Assembly: GCA_028284485.1 (NCBI GenBank)
Contig: JANQRQ010000358.1
Coordinates: forward strand, 1-52,332
Source: Planctomycetaceae bacterium
GTDB taxonomy: Bacteria; Planctomycetota; Planctomycetia; Planctomycetales; Planctomycetaceae
Direction: 5' to 3'
DNA: 52,332 bases
Shown here piece after piece: positions 16,906-26,216 of this stretch; the stretch's first letter is position 1, and each line of letters opens with the position of its first letter. The position numbers were made by a program, and so were the translations under genes. The notes under the pieces are model-generated. The model saw nothing but the letters and a program-made list of their open reading frames with translations. It searched no databases and was not told where the DNA came from.

Positions 16906-18603
16906 TTAATGTCCGGCGGCGGCACCCAGTCGGCGCAGGTCGGCGGCACCCTGCAGCAGGCCGGTGTCTGGTTCGATGACGATCGTATGCGCATCCCCCT
17001 GTTTTCTCGACCCTGCGTAAAAAGCGTGGCCCATGTTCTCGAGTTGTTTGATGCTTTCTGCAAACTCGGGGCGCTCCATTCCTTCGAAGCGAATTTCGTC
17101 GGGAAACCACTGATGATGAATGCGCGGCGCGTCGACAGCTTCGCGCACGGACATTCCAAATTCCATAAGATTGATGATAATGCACAGGCCCGTATTGATA
17201 ATCGTTCGCCCGCCGGGACTGCCGGTAACGACACGGATTTGTCCCTCTTTGGTGACGAGGATCGGAGTCTGTGAACTGATCATCCGCTTGCCGGGCGCGA
17301 TCGCGTTCGCCTCGGTTCCGATATTCCCTTTGCGGTCGGTGTGGCCCGGCTTCCAGTTGAAGTCGCCCATTTCGTTGTTGAGCAAAAAGCCGGCGCCGCG
17401 CACCATCACACGCGAACCGTAACTTTGTTCGAGCGTATAAGTATTGGCGACCGCCATGCCATTTCCATCGACAACCGAAAAGTGTGTTGTCTCGGTTCCT
17501 TCGGCAGCGAGTGGAATCTCGGGGGCCAGCGACTCACTGGATGTCGCTCGTTCGGAACGGATCGTAGCAGCTAATTGCCTGGCGTACTCCTTGGTCGTCA
17601 GGTGTGGTGGGATATAGGTGAACGCAGGATCTCCGACATAACGGGCGCGATCACAGTAGCCGCGCTTCATGCTTTCAACCATCAAATGCAGTGTCTCAGC
17701 AGAGAAACGGTCGGACTCTTCAAAATCGAAGTTCTCCAGAATATTCAGCATTTCGATCAGGCAGATCCCTCCCGAACTGGGAGGAGGCGGGCCATAAACA
17801 TCGAAGCCACGAAATGTGCCATGAATCGGCTCGCGTGCATTGGCGTGGTAGTTCGCCAAATCCTTCTCTGTGATCAAGCCGCCACCCAAGCGCATTTCTT
17901 CGGCCAATTGTTGGGCCACCGCTCCGCGATAAAATCCGTCGGCACCCTTTTCCGCAATCAAGCGTAGCGTGTGCGCCAATTCCGGCTGTACCAGGCGGTC
18001 GCCGCTGCGCCATTGCTGTCTTCCGTCTGGTGGAGAGAAAACTCGCACCAGTTCTGCAAACTGTGGGCTGCGATCGACAATCGACGTCAAACCGGCCGCC
18101 AACTTCTCCTCGATCACAAATCCCTGCTCGGCCAATCGGGCGGCGGGTCGCACGACTTCTTCCCAAGGCAATGATCCAAACCGCTCATGGGCCAGTTCCA
18201 TACCGGCCACCGTTCCCGGTACGCCAACCGCTTTGTGCCCGAGATGCGTTTCGCCCAACTCGAACATATCAGGCGTAGCAGCTGCCGGGGCCGTTTCTCG
18301 GTATTCAATGCAAACCGGAGACTCGCCCGCTCCGGGATGAACCATCATGAATCCGCCGCCGCCGATGTTCCCCGCCTCCGGCCAGGTGACCGCTAATGCA
18401 AATGCGACCGCGATGGCTGCATCGACGGCGTTGCCACCCTTTTGCAATGTCTCGAGGCCGACGCGTGTTGCTTCGGGGGAAACCGAGACCACCATGCCGT
18501 TGTGACCGACTGCGACATCGTCCGCGGCGATGGCGAATTGACAATGGCCAACGAGGATTGCTAAGCCGACTGCACAGACCATCATTCGACGAAGCTGGCT
18601 CAT
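16906..18603 (-). CDS. ggt: Gamma-glutamyltransferase
   Basis: A 565-aa N-terminal-nucleophile hydrolase that cleaves gamma-glutamyl bonds such as in glutathione and transfers the glutamyl group. Signal peptide at residues 1-27 (VGLAILVGHCQFAIAADD), so it is periplasmic. The precursor self-cleaves before Thr372 in the motif ETTHFSVVDGNGMAV. Also seen are the large-subunit block GGNAVDAAIAVAFAL, the substrate-binding YRETAP, GPPPPSSGGI, and the small-subunit SSQTPILV and GSPGGRTIINTG blocks. Length and motifs are complete. Upstream of the zinc dehydrogenase gene in a likely two-gene operon. Confidence 0.94.
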   Translation of the reverse strand: MSQLRRMMVCAVGLAILVGHCQFAIAADDVAVGHNGMVVSVSPEATRVGLETLQKGGNAVDAAIAVAFALAVTWPEAGNIGGGGFMMVHPGAGESPVCIEYRETAPAAATPDMFELGETHLGHKAVGVPGTVAGMELAHERFGSLPWEEVVRPAARLAEQGFVIEEKLAAGLTSIVDRSPQFAELVRVFSPPDGRQQWRSGDRLVQPELAHTLRLIAEKGADGFYRGAVAQQLAEEMRLGGGLITEKDLANYHANAREPIHGTFRGFDVYGPPPPSSGGICLIEMLNILENFDFEESDRFSAETLHLMVESMKRGYCDRARYVGDPAFTYIPPHLTTKEYARQLAATIRSERATSSESLAPEIPLAAEGTETTHFSVVDGNGMAVANTYTLEQSYGSRVMVRGAGFLLNNEMGDFNWKPGHTDRKGNIGTEANAIAPGKRMISSQTPILVTKEGQIRVVTGSPGGRTIINTGLCIIINLMEFGMSVREAVDAPRIHHQWFPDEIRFEGMERPEFAESIKQLENMGHAFYAGSRKQGDAHTIVIEPDTGLLQGAADLRRLGAAAGH

Positions 18604-18786
18604 GGGAATTCACAATCCTTTTTCAAGGACGCGCGGCTAATGTCAATCGTCCGTTTCGTATTATTAAGCAATGTTGGAGCGCTCGGGCGGTAGATGGGCG
18701 GCGAGCGACGAATCGCGCGACGACCAAGACGTCGAATCTCTCAATCGCCGCGCCTCCACTCGCTTCCGAATTTCCCAATCAACAAA

Positions 18787-21700
18787 TCAGCCGGCTTCTC
18801 CTAAGCAACGCAGGCCGCCGTTGAGCATTGTCACGACAACCTGGCCGTCGCGATCCACCAGCAGTCCACCCGGCAATGGTTCCGCCCGCAGTTCCTGCCG
18901 CCAGAATGGTGCGCCGGTTTTCTTATTGAAGGCGACCACGAACCACTGCGGTTGAGCTCGAAACTGCAATTGAAATTGTACGACGGCGACGATGGCATTT
19001 GGGCAAACGGCCAACGAAACCGCTTCAAACTTGTTCGATTCTCCCAGGTTCGACTGCCAACGGATGGCCTTGTCTTCTGCGAAGTAATCAGCCAGTGTGC
19101 GCCTCGACCGCGGCGAGTCACCCGGTCGGACGATTTCCTGCTTGCCAATTCGTTCTGCCACCTTGGGAGTTTCGCAGCAGGTAAGCTGACCATTGCGGAA
19201 ATTGACCATTGCCAGCGTGTCGTCGTCCCATGCCGGTGGAATGCCGCCGTAGCACATCGCCATCGGACGGCCCTCTCGGTACGCCGTGAAGCTGCCCTTG
19301 GTGGCGACATTTTCGGCCGCGGAAAACAGAATGCGGCCGCCGCCGATCGCGTGCTTGCCTTGTAGAATGCCGAGGTACCGGCCGTTATTCGCCTGGGGCC
19401 GTCCTTGTTGCTTTGGATTGGCCAGGCATTCGCCCGTCTTCAAATCATACGGTGCCGGAGAAATTTGGTTTCCGCCAGCCAGCAGCAGCTGATCGCCTTT
19501 AATTGTCAAGTTCCCCTGCACACTCACGCCTTTGCGTAGTTGGGGATTCAAATGACCCGATGAATTGTTCTGCCATTTGATTTCGCCCGTTTTGGCATCG
19601 AGCGCGTAAACGTAGGTTCCATCGTGGTCGACAATTCCTGCCGCAAAGTACGCAATGCCATCTTGCACTAAGACTCCGGAATTGACCGGCCAAGTGGAGG
19701 TCATCGAGCCGTAGATCATGGTGTGACGTTCGATCGGGGCGGCCCGAAAACGCCACAGCAGTTTTCCGGTCGCGGCGTCTAATGTGTAGACATGACCGTC
19801 GCCGCTACCGACATAGACGCGTCCGTCAGCAACGGTCGGCGACGCCTTGATTTCGCCGGCTGTGGTGAATTGCCATTTCTGAACGCCGTTTGTCGCATCG
19901 ACCGCGCGAACCTTTCCATCGTTGCCCGCGGAAAAGACCAAGCCGCCGGCAGCCACAGGTTCAGTCGGCTGGTAGGCGGTTTGGGGATTGAAGATCCATT
20001 TGGGGGCGACTTTTTGGGCGACGGTGGCCGACGTGCCTCCCGTTCGGTGAATGTTTCCCCGGTAGGTGGGCCAATCGGCCGACGTCATTTCCAGCGGCGC
20101 TGCATCAGTTGAAGCATCGGCGAATTTCTCCAAACGCTCTTCTTCCGTAGCGACATAATCGAAGCGGAAATCGCCGGCGGAACAACGGGCCACAACGCCG
20201 ATCAACGAAAGGTTGCAGTCGCATTGCCAGGGTCCGAGATACAGCAATCCATTAGCCGGCAAGGCTCCATCGTTGCAGGCGGGCCGGACGGCGCCGTCGA
20301 TCATCGAGAACTTTCCGTCGCGGTCATACCTCAGCATTCCTTCGCCGCGAACGAAAAAGGAATCGGAACTGGCGGTCAGTCGCGTACAGGCTTGTTTGCG
20401 AAACTGCAAGTTCTCCAGTTCGTTGCCGGTTGTCGGCTCGAGCGCCACGTGTTGCCCGTTGGGCCCGACGCCGAGAATTACTTTGCCATCGACAAAAATG
20501 GCATTGGGATTGTTCGTCACCTTCTTCTTGGTCCACAGGTGATAACCGTCGGCCGTCGAAATGGCGACCACGTTTTGCCGGGTTTGTCCCTGAATGATTA
20601 ACGCATCAGGCGTATAAACAGCCAAACAGGCCGTACGAAAACCGGGAGTCGACGTCAGACCCTTCCCCGGCTCTTCGATCAGATCGAGAACTGTCTTTTC
20701 CTCGTTGGTCCATTGGACTTCGCCCGACTCGAGATTCAAGCAGCGCAAATGCTTGCCAGGCGAGTAGAGGAAAATCTTTTCCTTGCCGAGCGACATGGCC
20801 CGCGAATCGATGGGAATATCTTCGGAGTGTTTCCACAGGATACTCTCGTTTTCAAGGTCGTAGGCAACCAGCGTGTTCCCGAAACCCCAGGGAACGTGCG
20901 GCTTGGTGTAGTAGCCTGTGCTGAGGTCGGCCCAACTCCAACCGCCGAAGGCGCGATCGCCTTTGACGAGTTCGGCAGCCGCATCTTTTCGACCGGCGAG
21001 AACGTAGAGCACGCCGTCTTGCATGACCATCCATTTCCAGTCGCCGAGCACACCTGGAATGCGAATCTCGCCGATATCGCGACCTGTTTCCGGATCGAGC
21101 AGCAAGCAACGGTTGCCATCGATCATGTGGAACTTGTCTTTGGTGGCGATGAAAGCCGACCGGTGCACCAAGTAGCCTTCCGGTAATTGCCGTTCCCATA
21201 GCACCGTGCCGTTGTAGCCGTTACGGGCGATTAGCTTGTTCATCCAGTTCCACTCGCGGCGGTGATGTGCAATGTGCCCGATCGCCAGAAACGAACGGCC
21301 GCCAGCAACGGTCGTGATCGATGGAATCGCGATATAAAACGGCTTGGCCATGAACTGTGTCATGTAGGGCGCTTTAATGACCGTGTCGGAAGCAACCGGG
21401 TTATTGTCCGGACCATGTTCCCAGTGAGACCAATCACCGGCACCTCGCAAGGGTGGTTTTGTGAATTGCAGCCACGTTCCGGTCTCGCCGGACGTGACGG
21501 TTGCGTTTTCAACATCCTTCGAGGCAATCCACTTTTCGAAGGCAGCCACGTCGTCGACGGTTGCCGACTCGCTCCGACCGATAATCGCCAATCCTTCCGG
21601 TCGTAGCGCCCGTAGGATTTCACCCAGCGAAAGTTCGTCCATTCGTTCCGCACCGATGCCTGTCGCCACCACGATATCGACCGTATTGGTGGCCCAGGGG

Positions 21701-22041
21701 AGACGATTCAAATCGCCCGGTTCGGCCACGAGCCGTTGAATGGTAAGGCCGGCCTGGTCTGCCTGTTGGCGGACAGAGGCGATCGCTTCGGGGCGTGGAT
21801 CGCGCACATGGACCAATAGTTCGCTGTAAAGCGCCAGATTGAGCGCGACATCATCAGCGCCCAGAACTGCGCACACGCCGCGCTGCTTGTTGGCGGTTTC
21901 CAGGATGTAGGCGGCGGCCGCTTCCGAATCGGCTCGGGCCAATGGCGCCGTTATCGATATCCCCAATAGCAATCCACAAAGGAAAGTCCCCATGAGGATG
22001 CAATGGAATGGACGTCGTCTTCCACAATTGATGCCGGACAT
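18787..22041 (-). CDS. Exported PQQ-like beta-propeller protein with methyltransferase-like N-terminal domain
   Basis: A 1084-aa protein. Residues 1-38 are a signal peptide (MGTFLCGLLLGISITAPLAR). Residues about 40-190 look like a SAM-methyltransferase-type Rossmann fold (GVCAVLGADDVALNLALYSE, NRLPWATNTVDIVVATG, GEILRALRPEGLAIIGR). The rest is two blocks of PQQ/BamB-like propeller repeats, with repeated W-x-x-x/LDxxTG patterns such as ALDAKTGEIKWQ, TLDAATGKLLWRF and AVDATNGVQKWQF. Planctomycetes have many such exported propeller proteins and the function is unknown. A SAM-binding fold outside the cytoplasm would lack its cofactor, so the domain may be degenerate (inference). Second gene after the anchored protein at 22102-23169. 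Confidence 0.85.
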   Translation of the reverse strand: MSGINCGRRRPFHCILMGTFLCGLLLGISITAPLARADSEAAAAYILETANKQRGVCAVLGADDVALNLALYSELLVHVRDPRPEAIASVRQQADQAGLTIQRLVAEPGDLNRLPWATNTVDIVVATGIGAERMDELSLGEILRALRPEGLAIIGRSESATVDDVAAFEKWIASKDVENATVTSGETGTWLQFTKPPLRGAGDWSHWEHGPDNNPVASDTVIKAPYMTQFMAKPFYIAIPSITTVAGGRSFLAIGHIAHHRREWNWMNKLIARNGYNGTVLWERQLPEGYLVHRSAFIATKDKFHMIDGNRCLLLDPETGRDIGEIRIPGVLGDWKWMVMQDGVLYVLAGRKDAAAELVKGDRAFGGWSWADLSTGYYTKPHVPWGFGNTLVAYDLENESILWKHSEDIPIDSRAMSLGKEKIFLYSPGKHLRCLNLESGEVQWTNEEKTVLDLIEEPGKGLTSTPGFRTACLAVYTPDALIIQGQTRQNVVAISTADGYHLWTKKKVTNNPNAIFVDGKVILGVGPNGQHVALEPTTGNELENLQFRKQACTRLTASSDSFFVRGEGMLRYDRDGKFSMIDGAVRPACNDGALPANGLLYLGPWQCDCNLSLIGVVARCSAGDFRFDYVATEEERLEKFADASTDAAPLEMTSADWPTYRGNIHRTGGTSATVAQKVAPKWIFNPQTAYQPTEPVAAGGLVFSAGNDGKVRAVDATNGVQKWQFTTAGEIKASPTVADGRVYVGSGDGHVYTLDAATGKLLWRFRAAPIERHTMIYGSMTSTWPVNSGVLVQDGIAYFAAGIVDHDGTYVYALDAKTGEIKWQNNSSGHLNPQLRKGVSVQGNLTIKGDQLLLAGGNQISPAPYDLKTGECLANPKQQGRPQANNGRYLGILQGKHAIGGGRILFSAAENVATKGSFTAYREGRPMAMCYGGIPPAWDDDTLAMVNFRNGQLTCCETPKVAERIGKQEIVRPGDSPRSRRTLADYFAEDKAIRWQSNLGESNKFEAVSLAVCPNAIVAVVQFQLQFRAQPQWFVVAFNKKTGAPFWRQELRAEPLPGGLLVDRDGQVVVTMLNGGLRCLGEAG

Positions 22042-22101
22042 GAGTGTCTCCCTAATGAATATTGTGGATCAAAGTTGTCTTGGTTGTTCGATGTCGGTTG
22101 T

Positions 22102-23169
22102 TTAACCGCGCAAAAAGTACGTCGAGGCAATAATCACGATCAGTCCGAGAACTGCCAGTATTATCAGCGATGTTTTTATCGAGAAGGTTGTGGTCGACGT
22201 ATGCGAGGAATTCGCGATTGCCGATGTTGCGGCATCTTTCACGTCTTCCGGTGGTGCGTCAATTGTCGCCGGCACAACGACCGCACTTTGGATGGGAACG
22301 GGCTCCTCGACGACTTCCGTTTCTTCACTGAGCGCCACGACTGTACCTTCCAACGCCGGGTCCCAAGAGAAGGGAATATCGACACCTAAGCTCGGCAGCG
22401 GCTTCGAACAGTTACAGTCGAGGTCGAGCTGTTCGAGCAGTCGGTTGAGTTCCGCTGTCGAAGATAGCTCGCCGACAAGCGGCGGGGACATCACCTTGCC
22501 GCGGCCGAATACCACGCTGACCCAATCGGGCGTTTGCGGCCTGATTCCTGCAAAGGCGAGTAGCGTTCGTTCGTGAGGGTCGGTCCGATCCAGGCGAATG
22601 GTCGCCACTCCGAGCGTGCTTCGCTTGGCCCATTCCATCGCGGTACGACTGACCGTGGCTTCCAAGGCTTCAGCGGTTGACTCGTCCTGTGGCGAGTACA
22701 GGATCACACCGAGTCGATTGCCCAGCTCTTCACTCAGCCGTTGGCGGACCGGCGACGTTAACAACGTCTCGAGATCGGTTTCGTCGGGGCCCGGTTGCCA
22801 GTGGTCGATTACGAAGCTTTCGGCCGTGCCATTGTTGCGGCCGATCAGCGCGACCACCGGAACCATCGGGGGTGCCGAGGGGACTCCGTACTCGCTCCAC
22901 ACAACATCGGGGTCGTCAACGTCGACGCTGATTAATTCCAGGTTCAAATGCTGGCCCGGTCCTTCAATCCATTCCTGCAGCCTCTTGGTGATGGCCTCGG
23001 TTTCCGGATCGTTCGGAATCGACATCACCACGATGCGGTGGATGTCGCGCGGAACACGGAATGCCGCATCGCGGACGCTGATTTCGCAAGCACTAACGGT
23101 GGCCGCCGGCAACAATGTCAACAACAATGCCCATCGCCAAGCAAAATGCCGGATCGTGACCGAGTTCAT
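22102..23169 (-). CDS. Secreted C-terminally anchored protein, hypothetical
   Basis: A 355-aa protein not assigned to a named family. Residues 1-27 are a signal peptide ending in a cleavage-like TVSACE. A mixed alpha/beta domain follows (HRIVVMSIPNDPETEAITKR, LELISVDVDDPDVVW, VVALIGRNNGTAESFVID), reminiscent of thioredoxin-like or ligand-binding folds, duplicated weakly in the middle (LGVILYSPQDESTAE, LGVATIRLDRTDPHE). Near residue 250 is a CNC motif (LDLDCNCSKPLP). A Ser/Thr/Pro-rich linker leads to a C-terminal helix (SLIILAVLGLIVIIASTYFL) plus RG, so the domain is held at the outer face of a membrane. It precedes the propeller gene by 60 bp on the same strand, probably an operon. Confidence 0.72.
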   Translation of the reverse strand: MNSVTIRHFAWRWALLLTLLPAATVSACEISVRDAAFRVPRDIHRIVVMSIPNDPETEAITKRLQEWIEGPGQHLNLELISVDVDDPDVVWSEYGVPSAPPMVPVVALIGRNNGTAESFVIDHWQPGPDETDLETLLTSPVRQRLSEELGNRLGVILYSPQDESTAEALEATVSRTAMEWAKRSTLGVATIRLDRTDPHERTLLAFAGIRPQTPDWVSVVFGRGKVMSPPLVGELSSTAELNRLLEQLDLDCNCSKPLPSLGVDIPFSWDPALEGTVVALSEETEVVEEPVPIQSAVVVPATIDAPPEDVKDAATSAIANSSHTSTTTFSIKTSLIILAVLGLIVIIASTYFLRG

Positions 23170-23389
23170 TGCCTGCTCCTCACCTGTTCCGTCGCGAAAG
23201 GTCGAGTATGTCGAACCGGGGCGTTTCTTTACAGCGGCAACTTCGATGTCTTAACGACCGAGCTGCCATGACCTGTTTCAACGGAACGTTCAACAGCAGT
23301 GTACCACTGTTGAACTCGGCAATCCAACAAATCGCAGGGATGCCGGCGGACTGCATGCAACGTGACGGTCTTCTTGACAGACAAAGAGA

Positions 23390-25861
23390 TTAACGTACGG
23401 CCTTTTCTGCAATCGTGCGATACACGTCTCTTGCCGATTCCATTTGCAATTCGACATGCTTCCGCATGGTGTCGCCCGGTATGCGGTCGCGCTGCCGAAT
23501 CGCCAACCACAGCCGGTCGATCCAGCCCAGAAAGTACTCGGCGTCATCCCGAGCACCGGCGGGTCGATCGGCAACTTGTACGTAAATCGGACTGGTGTGC
23601 GCATCCTGCGAACCGAGCGGATGGTCAGAGTGCCCTGGTCCCGTTGCCCGGAAAGCGAGCCAGCCGCTTTCTCCGACGGGTATCTCTGTATCGATTTCGC
23701 CACGCAAATTGTCATTGGAAAGATTGGCGCGGGCGACAACCTCGCCGTTATAAACGACCTCGACGGAACTCATGGGAAACTGTGACTGGACGACCGCATG
23801 CACCGACACTTCTCGTTGCGCATCGAGCGTCACCGTTTCCCCCATCGTTTTGCCGTCGACTGTAAAGACTTCGATCATCGGTCCGTTCGTCACAAACGAA
23901 CGCCCAGCTCGCAGCCCCTCGATCCACCGAGAATAGTCCAATGGCCCGCCAATTTGGACGTAAACGCGGTCGCCGCCCGGTAGGCGGCTGCGAATGCGGT
24001 TCAAAAAGCAGTCAGTGCCGGCCGAAGCAGAGAGCCGAAATCCGCAATTGAGCAAGCGATACCACAGTGTCGTCGTTCCCCGGTAGCTGTTGTTCAAATC
24101 AAGCGAATCAATTTTGCCTAACGCCGTATCGATCGGAATTCCTTTCCCGGTATATGGATTGACATAAGGATCCTCGGGGTTTTGAGCCACGTGCGTATAA
24201 TTGACCAAACCGTTTTGCAGATGCGCCCGGTCGGCGACGTCGGAGTTTGTGGGAATGTCCCAGGGATTGGTTGTGCTTTTAAATCCGGTAAAGACCGGCT
24301 CGACCACCTGTTTCAAATTCACCAGGGTCATGTGTCCCCAAATCGTGCTGCGGAATTCCTGGTTCCAATACAGCAGCGTTTCATCGGTAGAAAGGGGATC
24401 GAGTCCTCCGCGAAAGTATCGCCGATCGAAAACATTGTCGGTGTCGGAATTGGCGACCATGAAGTTGCAGACATTGAGATTCTCGCCGGCACATTGCCGC
24501 AGCATCGAGGCGGGCGAATTGAACCACTCGCCGTAACCGTAATTCGCATGAATATGGTTCTCGCCGGAATACCAACCCTGCTCGGCCGCGTGATACCAGC
24601 GCTCCAGCGAGACGGATAGTTCGGTCGATTTGCCCGCTTCGATCGTGAGCTTGGTTCGCGCCGGTCGGTACTCCGGACCACGATAGGCGATCAGTCGGTA
24701 CTCGCCGGCAGGAAGTTGCAGTTCGCATTGGTTGGCACAATAGAAGTGGCCTGTCGAATTCAGAACGCGGTACAGCGACTGTTCAGGCGCGTAATATTTG
24801 CCTGCCGAATCCTGCAGGACGACCCGGACTGTCACTGGGTGAGACGACTTTGCGTCGATGGTCGCCAAACGCAACGAACCAGTCGGTCCGCGGAAGTCGT
24901 ATCGCGTGATCGGGACCATTTGGTCTTCCAAAGTTTTCAGATCCCGCACGACAAGTGAAGTCGGACCTTGTTGGTTATTGGTATAGACCATCCAACGACC
25001 ATCACGCGAAATCGACGGGCGATGTTCGTCGGCTTGGCCGAAGGTGATTTGCCGGGCGCCCTGTTCCGGGTTCGATAGAGGAATGCTCCACAGATCGTAA
25101 TAGGGGCTCCCGAATTCGTTGGCGACAATCAGTTCCGATCCGTCAGCTGAGAAACAGAGATCGTGAATGCGAGTCGGGAATTGGAATAGCTTTTCCGGCG
25201 TTCCTCCTTCAGACGATACTCGCCAGACATCGGCCTGCGGGCCGTTGTTGCCGGACTGTTGTCCGACAACATCCTGAGAGGTGACATAGGCCACCCAATC
25301 GCCATCAGGCGAAAGGGCATATCGCAGCGATCGCGATGCGGCCGGCACCAAGGAGGTAATCTCTCCTGTATTCAGATCGAACCAGGAGAGACCATAATTG
25401 CGTCCCTCTTGCCGAAATGTTCCCAGGATTCGGTTGTGTTTGACATCACGGTGAGCCTCCAGCTTGCCGTAGAACGGGGAGGCCGCGACTTGGACGGATT
25501 TGAGCCAGGGAAGAATGGTGCCGGTGTTGGCATCGAGCACCTTCAACGTGCCGCCTCCCATCGACGGCGAGTTGATAAATGCGATCCTGCTTCCATTGAA
25601 ACACCAAACCGGTTCGACATCGTATCCCGAACCCGATGAGAGCCGGGTGGCCACGCCACCGATGCGGGGGACTTTCCAAATCGCGCCTTGTCGGGAGAAG
25701 ACGATCGTCTCCCCGTCCGGTGAGATTCGTGGCTGAATGGCTCCCGAGAGTTGCGGTGCGGGCGCGACATCGACGGAAGGGGTTTGCTCGTCGGATCGCG
25801 ATGTGAGCAGCAGCCCAGCGAGGAATCCAGCGGTCAACAAAGCGAGAACAATATGTTTCAT
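23390..25861 (-). CDS. TolB-like WD40 + CehA/McbA-type metallohydrolase fusion
   Basis: An 823-aa exported protein. Start chosen at ATG 25861 (MKHIVLALLTAGFLAGLLL, a signal peptide); the frame extends 16 codons upstream without signal features. Residues about 35-310 form TolB/PD40-type beta-propeller repeats (RISPDGETIVFSRQG, YALSPDGDWVAYVTSQD, SISRDGRWMVYTNNQQG). Then comes a small beta-sandwich (LPAGEYRLIAYRGPEY), followed by a CehA/McbA-like PHP-type domain starting at GWYSGENHIHANYG and continuing with GHMTLVNL, SAGTDCFLNR and RAGRSFVTNGP. CehA/McbA enzymes cleave carbamate esters in known cases; here the natural substrate is unknown. Monocistronic as far as visible. Confidence 0.85.
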   Translation of the reverse strand: MKHIVLALLTAGFLAGLLLTSRSDEQTPSVDVAPAPQLSGAIQPRISPDGETIVFSRQGAIWKVPRIGGVATRLSSGSGYDVEPVWCFNGSRIAFINSPSMGGGTLKVLDANTGTILPWLKSVQVAASPFYGKLEAHRDVKHNRILGTFRQEGRNYGLSWFDLNTGEITSLVPAASRSLRYALSPDGDWVAYVTSQDVVGQQSGNNGPQADVWRVSSEGGTPEKLFQFPTRIHDLCFSADGSELIVANEFGSPYYDLWSIPLSNPEQGARQITFGQADEHRPSISRDGRWMVYTNNQQGPTSLVVRDLKTLEDQMVPITRYDFRGPTGSLRLATIDAKSSHPVTVRVVLQDSAGKYYAPEQSLYRVLNSTGHFYCANQCELQLPAGEYRLIAYRGPEYRPARTKLTIEAGKSTELSVSLERWYHAAEQGWYSGENHIHANYGYGEWFNSPASMLRQCAGENLNVCNFMVANSDTDNVFDRRYFRGGLDPLSTDETLLYWNQEFRSTIWGHMTLVNLKQVVEPVFTGFKSTTNPWDIPTNSDVADRAHLQNGLVNYTHVAQNPEDPYVNPYTGKGIPIDTALGKIDSLDLNNSYRGTTTLWYRLLNCGFRLSASAGTDCFLNRIRSRLPGGDRVYVQIGGPLDYSRWIEGLRAGRSFVTNGPMIEVFTVDGKTMGETVTLDAQREVSVHAVVQSQFPMSSVEVVYNGEVVARANLSNDNLRGEIDTEIPVGESGWLAFRATGPGHSDHPLGSQDAHTSPIYVQVADRPAGARDDAEYFLGWIDRLWLAIRQRDRIPGDTMRKHVELQMESARDVYRTIAEKAVR

Positions 25862-26216
25862 CGTCTGTGTTTCATGAAACTGAGGCGTCGGGAAGCGGGT
25901 ACACCACATCGGTTGTTATTCGACGGAAATTCGGCCATCCTATGCTACTGACGATTGAGATCTGCGCAGGACGCAAAAACCTTCGAAATGCGTCAATTAT
26001 CCGGTTGTGGCCTGAAGAATCCGGCCACGTCGGGGCTGCTCGAAGCCGGATCGATCGCCGAGCCACAATTCTCTCATACGCCTTGATTCCTCAATATTCC
26101 ACAAAAAAATCAAATTCTCATGATCCAAAGTTCGTAGCCTCCGTTGGCTGCGAATGGCACTTGGTGTTGCCGCGTAGATCGACCTCCACAGTAATCCAAT
26201 CAAAAAGGGAAAATTC
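25862..26216. other. Divergent intergenic region
   Basis: The 355 bp between the divergent CehA-type gene and the DUF6263-like gene. Rather A/T-rich near 26070-26120, as expected for promoters, but I cannot place convincing -35/-10 boxes. No gene or repeat seen. Confidence 0.5.
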
